From a virus: DNA of 64,000 nucleotides. The notes under the pieces were generated by a model. It saw only the letters and a program-made list of their open reading frames with translations, searched no databases and was not told the origin of the DNA. Where the stretch lies: the IMG/VR virus record IMGVR_UViG_3300017714_002585, positions 1 to 64,000 of that record. One strand, 5' to 3'. A program made the position numbers and the translations under genes. Shown here piece by piece: positions 42,746-52,500 of this stretch. Within the stretch, counting starts at the first letter, position 1; every line of letters begins with the position of its first letter.

Positions 42746-44233
42746 ATGAACATAACATTAATGCTACTATTCATTGTAGCCGTAGGATTTGTAGCCTACA
42801 AGTCTAAAGGGGATAATTACTTTCTGACAACATCAGATAGCAATATGAACCTTGGGCTTTCTTATGGAGCAACGTTAATTTCAACGTCTGCTATCATAGG
42901 CTTTGGAGGTCTAGCTGGTTGGATTGGATTTTCTATTCCACTCACAATGATTATTCCATTTGTTGGTCTTATATATCTTGCGACTGTTTATATAGGTCCA
43001 AAGGTATACAAAGCTAACAAGAAAATTAAAGCCAAAACGTATATTGAAATGATTGGTAAACATTATAACACACCAATGATTTCAAAATTACTAGCACTCA
43101 TTACTGTGGGATTAATTCCATTCTATTGTGTTGCAGTTCTTATAGGTGTCGGTAAATTTATTACTGCATTTACAGGAATTGACTTTACTTTAGCAGTAGT
43201 TGGTTTTAGTATTCTAGTTTTTGGAACTATCGCATACGGTGGAATGAGTTCTGTACTTAAAAATGATATGGTACAAGGTGTCATTGTCATTGCAGGGTCA
43301 CTTGTCGTATTAGCAATCACAGTATTCGTGCATATGCAGGCTCCCGGTTTTTGGGATAACTTATCAGATGCATGGTTACTAGTACCAGAAGATGATGGAT
43401 TGCGTAAACTTAGTTTTACAGGATTTACTAGCTGGCCAGAGTTTTGGTCTAGAGGCTGGTTAATGATTACTACATTATTAGTATTCACTATTCCAGTAGG
43501 ACTTATCACTTTGCCTCAACTACAAACACGTTGGATGATGGCTAAAGATGAAAAGAGTTTTAAAACTATTGCAAATTGGGGTGTTATTATCCCAGGTCTA
43601 GCAATCATAACGTTTATGTTAGCGGCAATCTCTGCCAACTCATATACGTTTGCTACAGAAGGTATGACAGTTGCACAAGCGGCTGGAGGAACTGCTAGTA
43701 TTGTTCCTTATTGGATTAAGACAGGGTTCCCAGCATGGGTTTCTAGTGCTTTATTCTTAACTATTTTGGCGGCGGCGTTTACAACTCTTAATAGTTTGAT
43801 GCATTTGTTATCAACAACAATAGCCAATGATATTATATCTACAAAGACACCAAGTCTTAAAGTAGCATATGGTTCGATGGTTGCAGTTATTTTACTAGCA
43901 CTTTGGATGACAATTCAATTCAATGGGCAAATGGCAATTATTGCACGTGCTACTGCATTATACTTTGGTATTATTGGTGCAAGTATGTTACCACTAGTCA
44001 TTGGAATGGCAAGAGGACTATCTAATGGTCGTCATGCACTTGCAAGTTTTATTGGTGGTGCAGTAACAAGTATCGGTTGGGTACTATTCGTACACTTCAA
44101 AGAATCAAAGTTGTTCACTGGTATCACATATGATATTGGTGTGTATAACTTTGTTGAACCAATCGTTCCTGGTTTAATTGTATCTGGTGTAATCTTTATT
44201 GCACTAACATATATTAGACCAACAATCAAATAA
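42746..44233 (+). CDS. Sodium:solute symporter family (SSS) transporter
   Basis: 495 residues, complete. About 12-13 hydrophobic helices. Family markers: ISTSAIIGFGGLAGWIGFS near the N-terminus, VIGPK-type loop (VYIGPKVYK), AYGGMSSVLKNDMVQGVIV (the G...a...D..Q signature of SSS helix 5-6), and AAFTTLNSLMHLLSTTIAND near helix 8, which holds the Na2-site Ser/Thr. Substrate (sugar, proline, nucleoside or other) cannot be told. SD AAGGAGG. It lies between tRNA-Asp and iscU. An intact secondary transporter is rare in phages. Confidence 0.9.
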   Translation: MNITLMLLFIVAVGFVAYKSKGDNYFLTTSDSNMNLGLSYGATLISTSAIIGFGGLAGWIGFSIPLTMIIPFVGLIYLATVYIGPKVYKANKKIKAKTYIEMIGKHYNTPMISKLLALITVGLIPFYCVAVLIGVGKFITAFTGIDFTLAVVGFSILVFGTIAYGGMSSVLKNDMVQGVIVIAGSLVVLAITVFVHMQAPGFWDNLSDAWLLVPEDDGLRKLSFTGFTSWPEFWSRGWLMITTLLVFTIPVGLITLPQLQTRWMMAKDEKSFKTIANWGVIIPGLAIITFMLAAISANSYTFATEGMTVAQAAGGTASIVPYWIKTGFPAWVSSALFLTILAAAFTTLNSLMHLLSTTIANDIISTKTPSLKVAYGSMVAVILLALWMTIQFNGQMAIIARATALYFGIIGASMLPLVIGMARGLSNGRHALASFIGGAVTSIGWVLFVHFKESKLFTGITYDIGVYNFVEPIVPGLIVSGVIFIALTYIRPTIK

Positions 44234-44240
44234 AGAAATG

Positions 44241-44266
44241 ATGCTCTCCTAGAAATAGGGGAGCAT
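44241..44266 (+). terminator. Hairpin after the symporter
   Basis: 10-bp stem ATGCTCTCCT / AGGGGAGCAT (one G-U), 6-base loop; only TT follows. A weak terminator or an mRNA 3' end stabiliser, directly before the next late octamer. Confidence 0.6.
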
Positions 44267-44271
44267 TTCCA

Positions 44272-44279
44272 TATAAATA
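44272..44279 (+). promoter_or_regulatory. T4-like late promoter TATAAATA
   Basis: Exact octamer 26 bases before the IscU ATG. Confidence 0.65.
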
Positions 44280-44305
44280 CTATATTATCACTACACATAA
44301 AAGAT

Positions 44306-44686
44306 ATGGCATACAGTAAAAAAGTAATGGACCATTATAACAATCCACGTAATGTAGGTCGTTTCGATCCCAGTGTAGATAAAGTTGGAACTGGGATGGT
44401 AGGAGCGCCGGCATGTGGTGACGTAATGCGTTTACAGATACAAGTTGAAGACGGAGTTATAAAAGATGCTAAATTTAAAACTTATGGTTGCGGAAGTGCA
44501 ATAGCAAGTTCAAGTTTAGTAACTGAAATGGTTAAGGGTAAGACATTGAAAGAGGCTCAAGAAATTAAAAACATGGACATAGTAGATGAGTTATCTTTAC
44601 CTCCAGTAAAAATACATTGCAGTGTTTTAGCCGAAGATGCGATTAAATCCGCAATAGAAGATTTTAAAAGAAAGTACCACAGATAA
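44306..44686 (+). CDS. iscU: Fe-S cluster scaffold IscU
   Basis: 126 residues, close to full length. All three cluster Cys are present: GAPACGDVMRL (with the CGD Asp), KTYGCGSAIASSS and LPPVKIHCSVLAEDAI, the last containing the LPPVK HscA-recognition sequence. It is therefore probably functional as a scaffold, using host IscS for sulfur. It has a late promoter, while HscB-like and A-type carriers are under a sigma70 promoter at 29269. Overlaps the next gene by one base. Confidence 0.95.
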   Translation: MAYSKKVMDHYNNPRNVGRFDPSVDKVGTGMVGAPACGDVMRLQIQVEDGVIKDAKFKTYGCGSAIASSSLVTEMVKGKTLKEAQEIKNMDIVDELSLPPVKIHCSVLAEDAIKSAIEDFKRKYHR

Positions 44687-45252
44687 TGTATATAAAGTAT
44701 TATGAGAACCCGTTCCCCCATGCAATTATAGATAACTTTTTACCTCAAGAGTTATACGATAGAATTAAGACAAACATGGAAACTTACCCAGGTGGTTTAT
44801 CTGGGCTACCAGAAACAGATGAAATAAGAAAACATTTTGGTAATGAGTTAGAAAAGATACGTAATACTTTACTTGAACAAGTACCAAATGCATCAGCAAA
44901 AGAAATGACACCTAATGATTATATCATATGGGCAAATAGACAGTATCCACATGCTGAATATAAGAATCATAATGATTCTCCTTGGAAACGATTATCAACA
45001 GTATTATATGTTGGTAAGTTCAATCAAGGTACAGTATTCCACGAAAGTAGTGATCCAAAAGCAAGAATTGTTGGAAACGTAGAATGGAAAGAAAATAGAG
45101 CAATGTCATTTGTTCCATCTACATCTAGTCACCATTCATATGCAAATAAACGCAAACATTTCAGAGATACAGTACTAATAAACATGGGTTCTGTAAAAGA
45201 CATAAAAAGAGAGAAAAATAGCAAGCCTTTTAGCACTATTTTGAACAAATAA
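44686..45252 (+). CDS. 2-oxoglutarate/Fe(II) oxygenase-like protein
   Basis: 188 residues. Start FPHAIIDNFLPQELYDRIK is the usual beginning of prolyl-4-hydroxylase-like oxygenases. Fe-site candidates: YKNHNDSPWKRLSTVLYVG (H-x-D) and PSTSSHHSYAN (distal His), with a later RDTVLINMG strand for 2-oxoglutarate Arg. Translationally coupled to IscU. Substrate unknown. Confidence 0.6.
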   Translation: MYIKYYENPFPHAIIDNFLPQELYDRIKTNMETYPGGLSGLPETDEIRKHFGNELEKIRNTLLEQVPNASAKEMTPNDYIIWANRQYPHAEYKNHNDSPWKRLSTVLYVGKFNQGTVFHESSDPKARIVGNVEWKENRAMSFVPSTSSHHSYANKRKHFRDTVLINMGSVKDIKREKNSKPFSTILNK

Positions 45253-45267
45253 ATCATACCTAAAAAC

Positions 45268-45295
45268 TTGACATATCTCCGAATCGTGTTATATT
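45268..45295 (+). promoter_or_regulatory. sigma70-like promoter with conserved spacer
   Basis: TTGACA, 16 bases, TATATT. The block is almost identical to the promoter at 45990, including CGAATCGTG in the spacer. Confidence 0.75.
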
Positions 45296-45319
45296 ATATA
45301 CATGATGAAGGAGAAAGTT

Positions 45320-45790
45320 ATGAACAAATATGTTATCGAAACTGCTATCCGTGAAAACTATGCCGCTCATAATTCAGATTGGGACGGTGAGAGTTCTTAT
45401 TGGAAGAACAAAGGTGGTAGCACCTATGTTGTCGAAGCCAGCAGTTATGATGAGGCTTCATCTGTTATAGATTTAGTTACATCTTCAAACAATGCATACG
45501 AAGAAAACTTCTTTGATTGTTATCAAGTTGATGGTAACTTTGAGTCAGAATTTGTAAAATCACAAAAAGAGTACGACCCAAAAGGTTGGGAAACATTATA
45601 CCTTGATAATGTTATTCGTAAGAATAGCAAAGGCGATTGGTATATGAAACGTGGTTATATCGTTGGTGGATTCCAGGAAGGAACAGAATATGAACATCTT
45701 ATTGGTAAGTTTGTTGGTAATGTTGATAACCTTAGTACAGGCGAATGCGTCCTTAAAATTGAAGGCGATACCCGTACAAGTCTAGTTTAA
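45320..45790 (+). CDS. Unknown soluble protein
   Basis: 156 residues from ATG 45320, with AAGGAG six bases upstream; the ATG at 45302 precedes that SD. Acidic, with YVIETAIRENYAAHNSDWDG and a two-part alpha/beta layout. Own promoter at 45268. Family unknown. Confidence 0.55.
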   Translation: MNKYVIETAIRENYAAHNSDWDGESSYWKNKGGSTYVVEASSYDEASSVIDLVTSSNNAYEENFFDCYQVDGNFESEFVKSQKEYDPKGWETLYLDNVIRKNSKGDWYMKRGYIVGGFQEGTEYEHLIGKFVGNVDNLSTGECVLKIEGDTRTSLV

Positions 45791-45803
45791 TATAGGAGAT
45801 ATA

Positions 45804-45986
45804 ATGATTACATTTACGTTTAAAGCATATGGTAAGACTTTCAAAGCAAAAGCAGAGAAAGGTCTTGATGTTATGGAGAAAGCAAATAAAGAATTGCTTT
45901 GGTCTAATCCTGTTTCAAAAGACGGTGCTTGGTTCGAAGAAGGCACGACAGGATATAAGTGGGTAGAAGGTAATTTTTTCGACTAA
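45804..45986 (+). CDS. Small protein, unknown
   Basis: 60 residues, SD AGGAGA. Begins MITFTFKAYGKTFKAKAEKG, a beta-hairpin-like start. Same operon as the previous gene. Confidence 0.5.
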   Translation: MITFTFKAYGKTFKAKAEKGLDVMEKANKELLWSNPVSKDGAWFEEGTTGYKWVEGNFFD

Positions 45987-45989
45987 AAC

Positions 45990-46017
45990 TTGACAATATC
46001 ACGAATCGTGCTATATT
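45990..46017 (+). promoter_or_regulatory. sigma70-like promoter with palindromic spacer
   Basis: TTGACA, 16 bases, TATATT. The spacer has CACGAATCGTG, an 11-base inverted repeat (CACGA-A-TCGTG), which could be an operator. Confidence 0.75.
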
Positions 46018-46049
46018 AGTTAAGTAATCAAGAGAAGGAGAGAATCATT

Positions 46050-46445
46050 ATGACACAGTTTGACAAAGAAAAATTTCATTATCACGGTGGATACTTAATG
46101 TATCACGGTACATATGAAGGTCAGCCTTCATATGAAGAAGTTTATGGCAAAGATAAAATTCATCCTTCACGTATTGGAATGCCAGTAGAACTATTCATTG
46201 CTCGTTTCAAGTACGTATTTTTTCAAGGTGCTTTTAAGAACTTCCTAGTTAAAAACTTCACAGTTGAAGAATTTGCTGAAGGTTACAAAGCTGGTAAGTC
46301 ACCATTAGACATGCTAGAGGCAAAAGGTTTTATGACTCCTCAAGCAAAGAAATTGTGTAAGCAAAACGGTATGAAGCCTACACAAGAGAACTATAAAATT
46401 TGCATTCGTGCTATGTCAGAAAAATATATAAACGAGGCCGCATAA
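46050..46445 (+). CDS. Unknown soluble protein
   Basis: 131 residues, SD AAGGAG. Aromatic and His-rich N-terminus (FHYHGGYLMYHGTYEGQP), then helical. Overlaps the following gene by one base (TAATG). Confidence 0.5.
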   Translation: MTQFDKEKFHYHGGYLMYHGTYEGQPSYEEVYGKDKIHPSRIGMPVELFIARFKYVFFQGAFKNFLVKNFTVEEFAEGYKAGKSPLDMLEAKGFMTPQAKKLCKQNGMKPTQENYKICIRAMSEKYINEAA

Positions 46446-46642
46446 TGATTAGAATTTTTAATAGTGCTTATTATAGCGATACTGGTGAAGAACGTCTAAT
46501 ACCAATGGACGAGGCTAGTATCATAGAACAGAAAATAGATGCAAAGGGTCGTCCTTTTATATTCTTTGAGCATAAAGATTATCCGTTAGGTGGTCTACGT
46601 GCTTGGTTTGACGGCACTTATTGGCAGTGTGATTTAGACTAG
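46445..46642 (+). CDS. Small protein, unknown
   Basis: 65 residues from ATG 46445 in the TAATG junction; the longer frame from 46400 lies in the upstream gene. Starts MIRIFNSAYYSDTGEERL and ends with a beta-like LRAWFDGTYWQCDLD. Unknown. Confidence 0.5.
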   Translation: MIRIFNSAYYSDTGEERLIPMDEASIIEQKIDAKGRPFIFFEHKDYPLGGLRAWFDGTYWQCDLD

Positions 46643-46650
46643 GAGGCGAT

Positions 46651-46779
46651 ATGCAACATCCAAATAACATAAAATTTACTAAAAGTACTATCTTTGGCCT
46701 ATTACTTACAGGTCTTATGATTTCAGCGAATATATACTATTTCTTTAATCCAACTCTGAAAGTTACTGAATTCTTTTAA
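46651..46779 (+). CDS. 42-residue membrane protein
   Basis: A strong SD (AGGAGG) precedes ATG 46651. One helix, FGLLLTGLMISANIYYFF, in the middle of 42 residues; last gene before a terminator. Small size, but the SD and composition support it. Confidence 0.5.
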   Translation: MQHPNNIKFTKSTIFGLLLTGLMISANIYYFFNPTLKVTEFF

Positions 46780-46811
46780 TAGCTTGTTTTGATTCCTTTC
46801 AAGCACAACTT

Positions 46812-46838
46812 GGCCCACTCCGTGTGGGTCTTTTTTTT
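46812..46838 (+). terminator. Rho-independent terminator
   Basis: Stem GGCCCAC / GTGGGTC with a 5-base loop and an eight-T run; ends the small-gene operon. Confidence 0.88.
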
Positions 46839-46846
46839 AATTTAAA

Positions 46847-46854
46847 GATAAATA
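46847..46854 (+). promoter_or_regulatory. T4-like late promoter GATAAATA for the cargo operon
   Basis: 30 bases before the first tagged gene (46884). Confidence 0.65.
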
Positions 46855-46883
46855 CACATAGCAGTTAATTATAGGAACAAAAC

Positions 46884-48002
46884 ATGAGACTATACGACTT
46901 ATTTGAGAACGAAAATACTAATCTTGTTGTGATTTATCCAGGAAGATTTCACCCATTTCACATTGGGCACGGGAAAGTATTCAAGTATCTAAAGCAAAAA
47001 TACAAAGGCGCACAGGTGTTTATAGCATCTTCTGATAAAACAGATAATCATAAGTCACCTTTTACATTCCAAGAGAAGAAAAAGATGATGCAATTAGCTG
47101 GAGTAGACCCTAATTCTATCGTTCAGTGTAAAGTTCCTTATGTTGCTACAGAGATTACAGATAGATTTGACCCAGATAAAACAGTAATAGTTTATGCAGT
47201 ATCAGAGAAAGATATGGCAGAAGACCCTAGATTTAACTTTCCAGACGTTGGTATGGCTCTATTAACTAGAGGTGCTAAGAAAGGTCAACCTGCTCACATG
47301 CAGAAATGGCCAGGTATGAAGAATGCAAAACCATTACGTGACCATTCATATATTACTACAGTTCCTACATTTAAGTTTACACTTAGAGGAAAAGCAATCA
47401 ATAGTGCTACACAAATTCGTGACATGATTGCTAAAGCAGACGAGTCACAATTAGAACAGATTTTACAAGATTTATATGGCAATCCTAATATTCCAAAAGA
47501 CGTAATGCAGTTGTTTCAAAACAAATTACAAAGCGGTATTACAAGTGAAAATTGGGAAGAGCCATCATTATACGAAGCGATAATGGAAGCCCAACTTACA
47601 CACGATGTTGAAGAAAAGATTACTAAGAGAACACCAATGGGTGATGTAGTAAAAGATTTCTACAAAAGTGATGCTCCCCAATTTAAGGGTAAGAGCAAAG
47701 CAAAACGTAGACAGATGGCTATAGCGGCCAAACTATCTAAAATGGATGAAAAGGAAGATGATGCAGATTTACTAAAAGGGTTCGACCCAAAAACTGCAAG
47801 AGCATTGGTTCATTTAAAAACTAAATATCCACAAGCAGACAATGTGTTATCAGCCTTACTAGCAGATGTAGAAAAGAACGAAAGAGACGGTGATAAGACC
47901 GACTTCAAACACGAACAAGAATTATCAAAACTAACAAAAGCGATAGAAGTATTGCAAAAAGAAATAAAAGTTTTGAAAAACACACAAGGAAAAATAAAAT
48001 GA
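46884..48002 (+). CDS. Tagged nucleotidylyltransferase-like protein
   Basis: 372 residues. After an N-terminal tag (MRLYDLFENE), residues 13-190 form a nucleotidylyltransferase domain: YPGRFHPFHIGHGKVF contains the HxGH motif, and INSATQIRDMI is like the ISxTxxR motif. Such enzymes make NAD, CDP- or similar cofactors. The C-terminal third (from about 215) is charged and helical, with a coiled coil in the last 40 residues. It lies first in the late operon, so it may be a virion cargo protein rather than a biosynthesis enzyme. SLYEAIMEA at about 230 resembles a T4 prohead-protease site (L-x-E). Domain call firm; cargo role inferred. Confidence 0.78.
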   Translation: MRLYDLFENENTNLVVIYPGRFHPFHIGHGKVFKYLKQKYKGAQVFIASSDKTDNHKSPFTFQEKKKMMQLAGVDPNSIVQCKVPYVATEITDRFDPDKTVIVYAVSEKDMAEDPRFNFPDVGMALLTRGAKKGQPAHMQKWPGMKNAKPLRDHSYITTVPTFKFTLRGKAINSATQIRDMIAKADESQLEQILQDLYGNPNIPKDVMQLFQNKLQSGITSENWEEPSLYEAIMEAQLTHDVEEKITKRTPMGDVVKDFYKSDAPQFKGKSKAKRRQMAIAAKLSKMDEKEDDADLLKGFDPKTARALVHLKTKYPQADNVLSALLADVEKNERDGDKTDFKHEQELSKLTKAIEVLQKEIKVLKNTQGKIK

Positions 48003-49507
48003 GATTAGATGAAGTAGAACAACCGATAACTAATGCTCAGTTAAATGCTTTAGAGAAAGCACTAGACAAATTATTCGCTAGTCTTAATATCGATGTAGAA
48101 TTTACTAGGCATTTTATTGATAGAGCAAATGATGACCGTAATGGTAATCCAATTACAATGTCAGAATTAGTAAACATGTTTAGAAAAGAATACAGACGTT
48201 GGGGCAAACCTATTGCACAAATGGGCCCTGATGCTGAGGCAGTAATGAAAGACTTAGAAAGCGATATCAATATTCCTTTTGTATTGAAGTGGGACAGAGA
48301 CAACGAAGAATTAGACTTAGTTGCTAAAACTGTTATGCGTAAAAAGAATTTTAAAACATCTAATAAAGAATTTCCTGTAGAGTCTAAAACATATAATACT
48401 ATGTCAAATGTAGGCAAAGCAAAGTATGTTGTAAACTTTCATGATGGAGAGAAAACACATAAAGATGGTTCTCGTTTCTATGACATGAGTACTTTTAAGA
48501 ATGCAAAAGACTTAGAAAGTTTTGAGAAACAATTAAAATCAAAAGGGTATGTAAAAGAAACAAAAGTAGAAGAAATGCCAATACCAAAATCTACAATGTA
48601 CGGACTTGTTATTGATGGTGAGTATGTTGCTAAAGGCTCAAAAGAAAAAATGAGAAGTATGCAAAAACAAAAAGGTGGAACAGTTTATAATGCTCCTGGT
48701 AAAAAAGTGGGAGATAAAGAAGGTACTGTTAAAGAAGATGAAACACCTAAACCAATGAGAAGAATTTCTGATGAAGAAAAACTTGCAGTGTTCAATGAAC
48801 TAAAAGCAGGTGATACTGTACATCTTTGGTATGACTCAGCATTTAAACGTGGTGAGAAGTATAAGCCATTTAAAATGGGTAGACGTACTAAGTCAGAGAA
48901 ATATAATCTATCAAAATTTTCAATGCAACAAATCAGTGCAGAAGGTATTCCAGCAGGCGTTAAATTTTTCTTATACAAAAGAGGCGACAAAGTATCTCTA
49001 GCAATGGGTGATATGGCCGCTACTCTAGTTGATATGCAGACAGACTTAGGTGAATACAAAATCAGTAGCAATAAACCTCTATCTAGTTTAGGTGGTTATG
49101 GTAATAAGAAACTTGCTAAGAAACAACCAGCAGTAGGTGATGGTATGTCAGAAGATGAAGTTTCAGAAGATGATTTTTATTTAATCGTAGAATATGAAAA
49201 AGGTAAGCCTGTTAAACAATCTGATCCTTTAAGAGTATTAGATAACTTAGCCGCACGTAATGACAATATGCCTTTCCCAATTAAGTTTAAAGATGGTGGA
49301 GACATTAAAGTTACACCTGAACTTGCAAAAAGATTTACAATGGCGTATCATGATATAGCAAGACCAGAACAAAAAGAAATGATTAAACAATATCTAAGAA
49401 CTAAAGAAGGTTTCATGAAAATTGTAAAACAAATGCAATTAAAAAAGCCTGACTTTGGCAAAAATGCAGGCGCAAATATGGCCAGCTTAGATAGAAATGT
49501 TGCATAA
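47999..49507 (+). CDS. Tagged late protein with shared C-terminal domain, unknown
   Basis: 502 residues. The N-terminus MRLDEVEQP carries the shared tag. Residues 35-130 contain VEFTRHFIDRANDDRNG, a conserved-looking motif of unknown function. Then come a YGLVIDGEYVAKGSKEKMRS module (about 200-250) and, near the C-terminus, a domain (NMPFPIKFKDGGDIKV ... IKQYLRTKEGFMKIV) homologous to part of the 54753 gene product. ATGA overlap with the preceding gene. Head-internal or cargo role inferred from tag, operon and domain sharing. Confidence 0.6.
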   Translation: MRLDEVEQPITNAQLNALEKALDKLFASLNIDVEFTRHFIDRANDDRNGNPITMSELVNMFRKEYRRWGKPIAQMGPDAEAVMKDLESDINIPFVLKWDRDNEELDLVAKTVMRKKNFKTSNKEFPVESKTYNTMSNVGKAKYVVNFHDGEKTHKDGSRFYDMSTFKNAKDLESFEKQLKSKGYVKETKVEEMPIPKSTMYGLVIDGEYVAKGSKEKMRSMQKQKGGTVYNAPGKKVGDKEGTVKEDETPKPMRRISDEEKLAVFNELKAGDTVHLWYDSAFKRGEKYKPFKMGRRTKSEKYNLSKFSMQQISAEGIPAGVKFFLYKRGDKVSLAMGDMAATLVDMQTDLGEYKISSNKPLSSLGGYGNKKLAKKQPAVGDGMSEDEVSEDDFYLIVEYEKGKPVKQSDPLRVLDNLAARNDNMPFPIKFKDGGDIKVTPELAKRFTMAYHDIARPEQKEMIKQYLRTKEGFMKIVKQMQLKKPDFGKNAGANMASLDRNVA

Positions 49508-49522
49508 TTAGGATTGTTTTAA

Positions 49523-52500
49523 ATGCGATTGCACGAATTTAAAATAGAAAAGCCCAAACCAGAAGATACTATGGGTATCACTAGAGACAAAATGCCTCAA
49601 GTGAAATCTACAGATTATGATGCATATAAATCTTATCTTAAAAAGAATGGTGTCACATTAAGACCACAAGTAGTACATGCAAAAGATTTAAAACCAGTAC
49701 AATCAGAATTTTCAGACCAAGGCGTTGAAAGACAATTAAACAAGAATAGAGAAAATGATGGACAGAACCCAAAACCTCTACTAGCAAGTAGTGACGATTG
49801 GATTATAGATGGTCATCATAGATGGTTAGCCGCTTTAAACTCAAATAGAAACGTAAGTATTTTACGTGCAAATGTTGATGTGCATGAACTTTTATCCTTG
49901 ACTTTAAAATTTCCTAGTGTATACTTCAAAGATATCTACACAGAAGAGGAAGAGTCAATGGACGTGATTCAAAAAGCAGAGAAGTTTGCACAAGAGGCAC
50001 ACAAAGACCATCAGAGAAAGTACACTGGTGATCCTTATTATGTCCATTTAGATGAAGTTAGAAACATAGTAAAACAAGCAGGCGGTACTGTAGAACAACA
50101 AGCGGCCGCTTTATTACATGATACAGTTGAAGATACAAGTGTTACACCAGTAGATGTAACAAGAGAATTTGGTCCTAAGATTGCTAAACTAGTTGTTGAA
50201 CTTACTGATGTAAGTAAACCAGAAGACGGTAATAGAAAAACACGTAAAGCAATCGATAGAGATAAACTAGCAGGTGTTAGTGCAGAAGCACAAACAGTTA
50301 AGTATGCAGACTTGATAAGCAATGGCAGAGACATAGGTAAAAATGACCCTAAGTTTGCTAAAGTGTATCATGCTGAAAAGGCAGATTTGCTAAGAGTTAT
50401 GACAAAGGGTAATCAGAATTTAAGAAAACAAGCTATCGCATTATTACCTGATGAATTAAAATCAGTAGTAGGTGAGGCGTTTGGCAGAGCAAACTTTAAC
50501 AAGCAATTAAAAAGAAAAGGCATCGATGTAGATAAGATGCATTCAGATAATGTTAAAGATGCTGAGGCATCTAAGAAAAGAAGTAAAGATGCAGAAGATG
50601 ATTTAAAAGCATTTAGAAAAAAGCATGGCATAAAAGAAGAAACACCTTTCGGTTTACTTTCTCGTAAGATGAGTCATGTAATTAATAAAAAAGCATATAT
50701 GAATATGGCACAGATGATGCATAAGATACTTACAAGAAAGTATAAAGAAACTAATGGTAAGTTAAGACATTCACTTGCCTATTATGCACAAATGTTAGCA
50801 ATGCAAACAAACAACAAAATAAACTATCGTGAACTTGAAAAAGAATACCTTGATATGTTTGGTAACGCAATGTTTGAAAACTCAGTTAAAGAGTCTTTAA
50901 ACGAAGAAGCACTAAATGTTAAATCTATTATTACTCCTGCTATTCGTAAACTAGATAAAGTATTTAAAAAGAATAAACACGAAGTAAGAATTGTTGGTGG
51001 TGCAGTAAGAGATATCGCATTAGGTAAAGAGCCAAAAGATATTGACTTTGCCACAGATGCTACACCAGATGAAATGATTGCTATGCTTGATAAAGAAGGC
51101 ATAAGACATATTCCTACAGGTATAGAACATGGTACAATAACTGCGGTTATTGATGGAGAAGATTTTGAAATAACAACTTTACGTGCAGATACAAATACAG
51201 ATGGTAGACATGCTGATGTAGAATTTGTACGTTCATGGGAAGAAGATGCTAAACGTAGAGATTTAACATATAACGCAATGTCAATGGACATGGACGGTAC
51301 AGTACATGATTACAATGGTGGTATGGACGATTTACAAGATAAAGTAAGTAGGTTCGTAGGGGATCCAGAAGAAAGAATTAAAGAAGATTATTTGCGTATC
51401 TTAAGATACTTTAGATTTCAATCTAAGTTAGATAGTCCAAAGTGGGACGATACTACATTAAATGCAATCAAAGATAATGCAGACGGTATGACAGGTTTAT
51501 CTGTTGAAAGAATTTGGCAAGAAATGGGCAAATTGTTAATGGGTTCAAGTGCCAAAGAAGCACTTGAGTGGATGAACAAGACAGGCGTATCAAGTAAGAT
51601 TGGACTTGAAGGTATCAATCCAGCTAAACTAGGTGAGCCTACAGGACCTATTATTGCACTTGCAAGAATGCTAGACAGTAGTGGTATTGCAAGAGATTGG
51701 AAGATGAGCAATTACGATAGAGAAATGTTTGACTTCTTAATCAAGCACAAAGGTGAAAACATAAATTCAAAACAAGCACAAGATATGATTATCAATGGTG
51801 CATCACAAGACCATTTACTTGCATGGGCAAACATGCATGGTAAGAATGATGTATATGATGCAGTACACGGATTTGAACAACCAGACTTCCCAATCAATGG
51901 TAAAGACTTACTAGCAAGAGGTTATGTAGCTGGTCCTAATCTTGGTAAGATGATTGCTGATTTAAAAGATGAGTGGATGAAATCTAACTATAAACTAAGC
52001 AAAGAACAACTACTAAGCAAAGTTCCAGTTAGAGAAAATGCACTATTCGAAGCGGTTGCTAGATTTATGACAGGACATGGTATTACTTACAAAGGTAAGA
52101 AGTATGATGAAATGAATGTAGAAGTAGTAGGTGTTGATAATGAAAAGAGACAATATCAAGTAATGATATTTGATCCAGAAGAATTACGTGGTGTAAATGT
52201 TATGATGAGTGCAAGATTTATGCACAGAGGCCCATGGGTTAAGACAAAGATACCTGATTACATGGGAGCAATAGAAAAAGGTTTAGATAAAGATAAGACA
52301 GATGAATGGATAGTTCCTGTTGGACAAGCAATAGCACATGGCGCCAGAATGGCGGCACCTCATGTAGCGAAGTTTCTGAGAAATGACCCTGCACCTAAGA
52401 TAGCAGGTGGAGTTACATCAACAGGTGCGGCATATAATTGGGCAAAAAATAAGTACGATAGTTTTAAGAATAAGAAAAGTACAAAGCCAACAACGACAAC

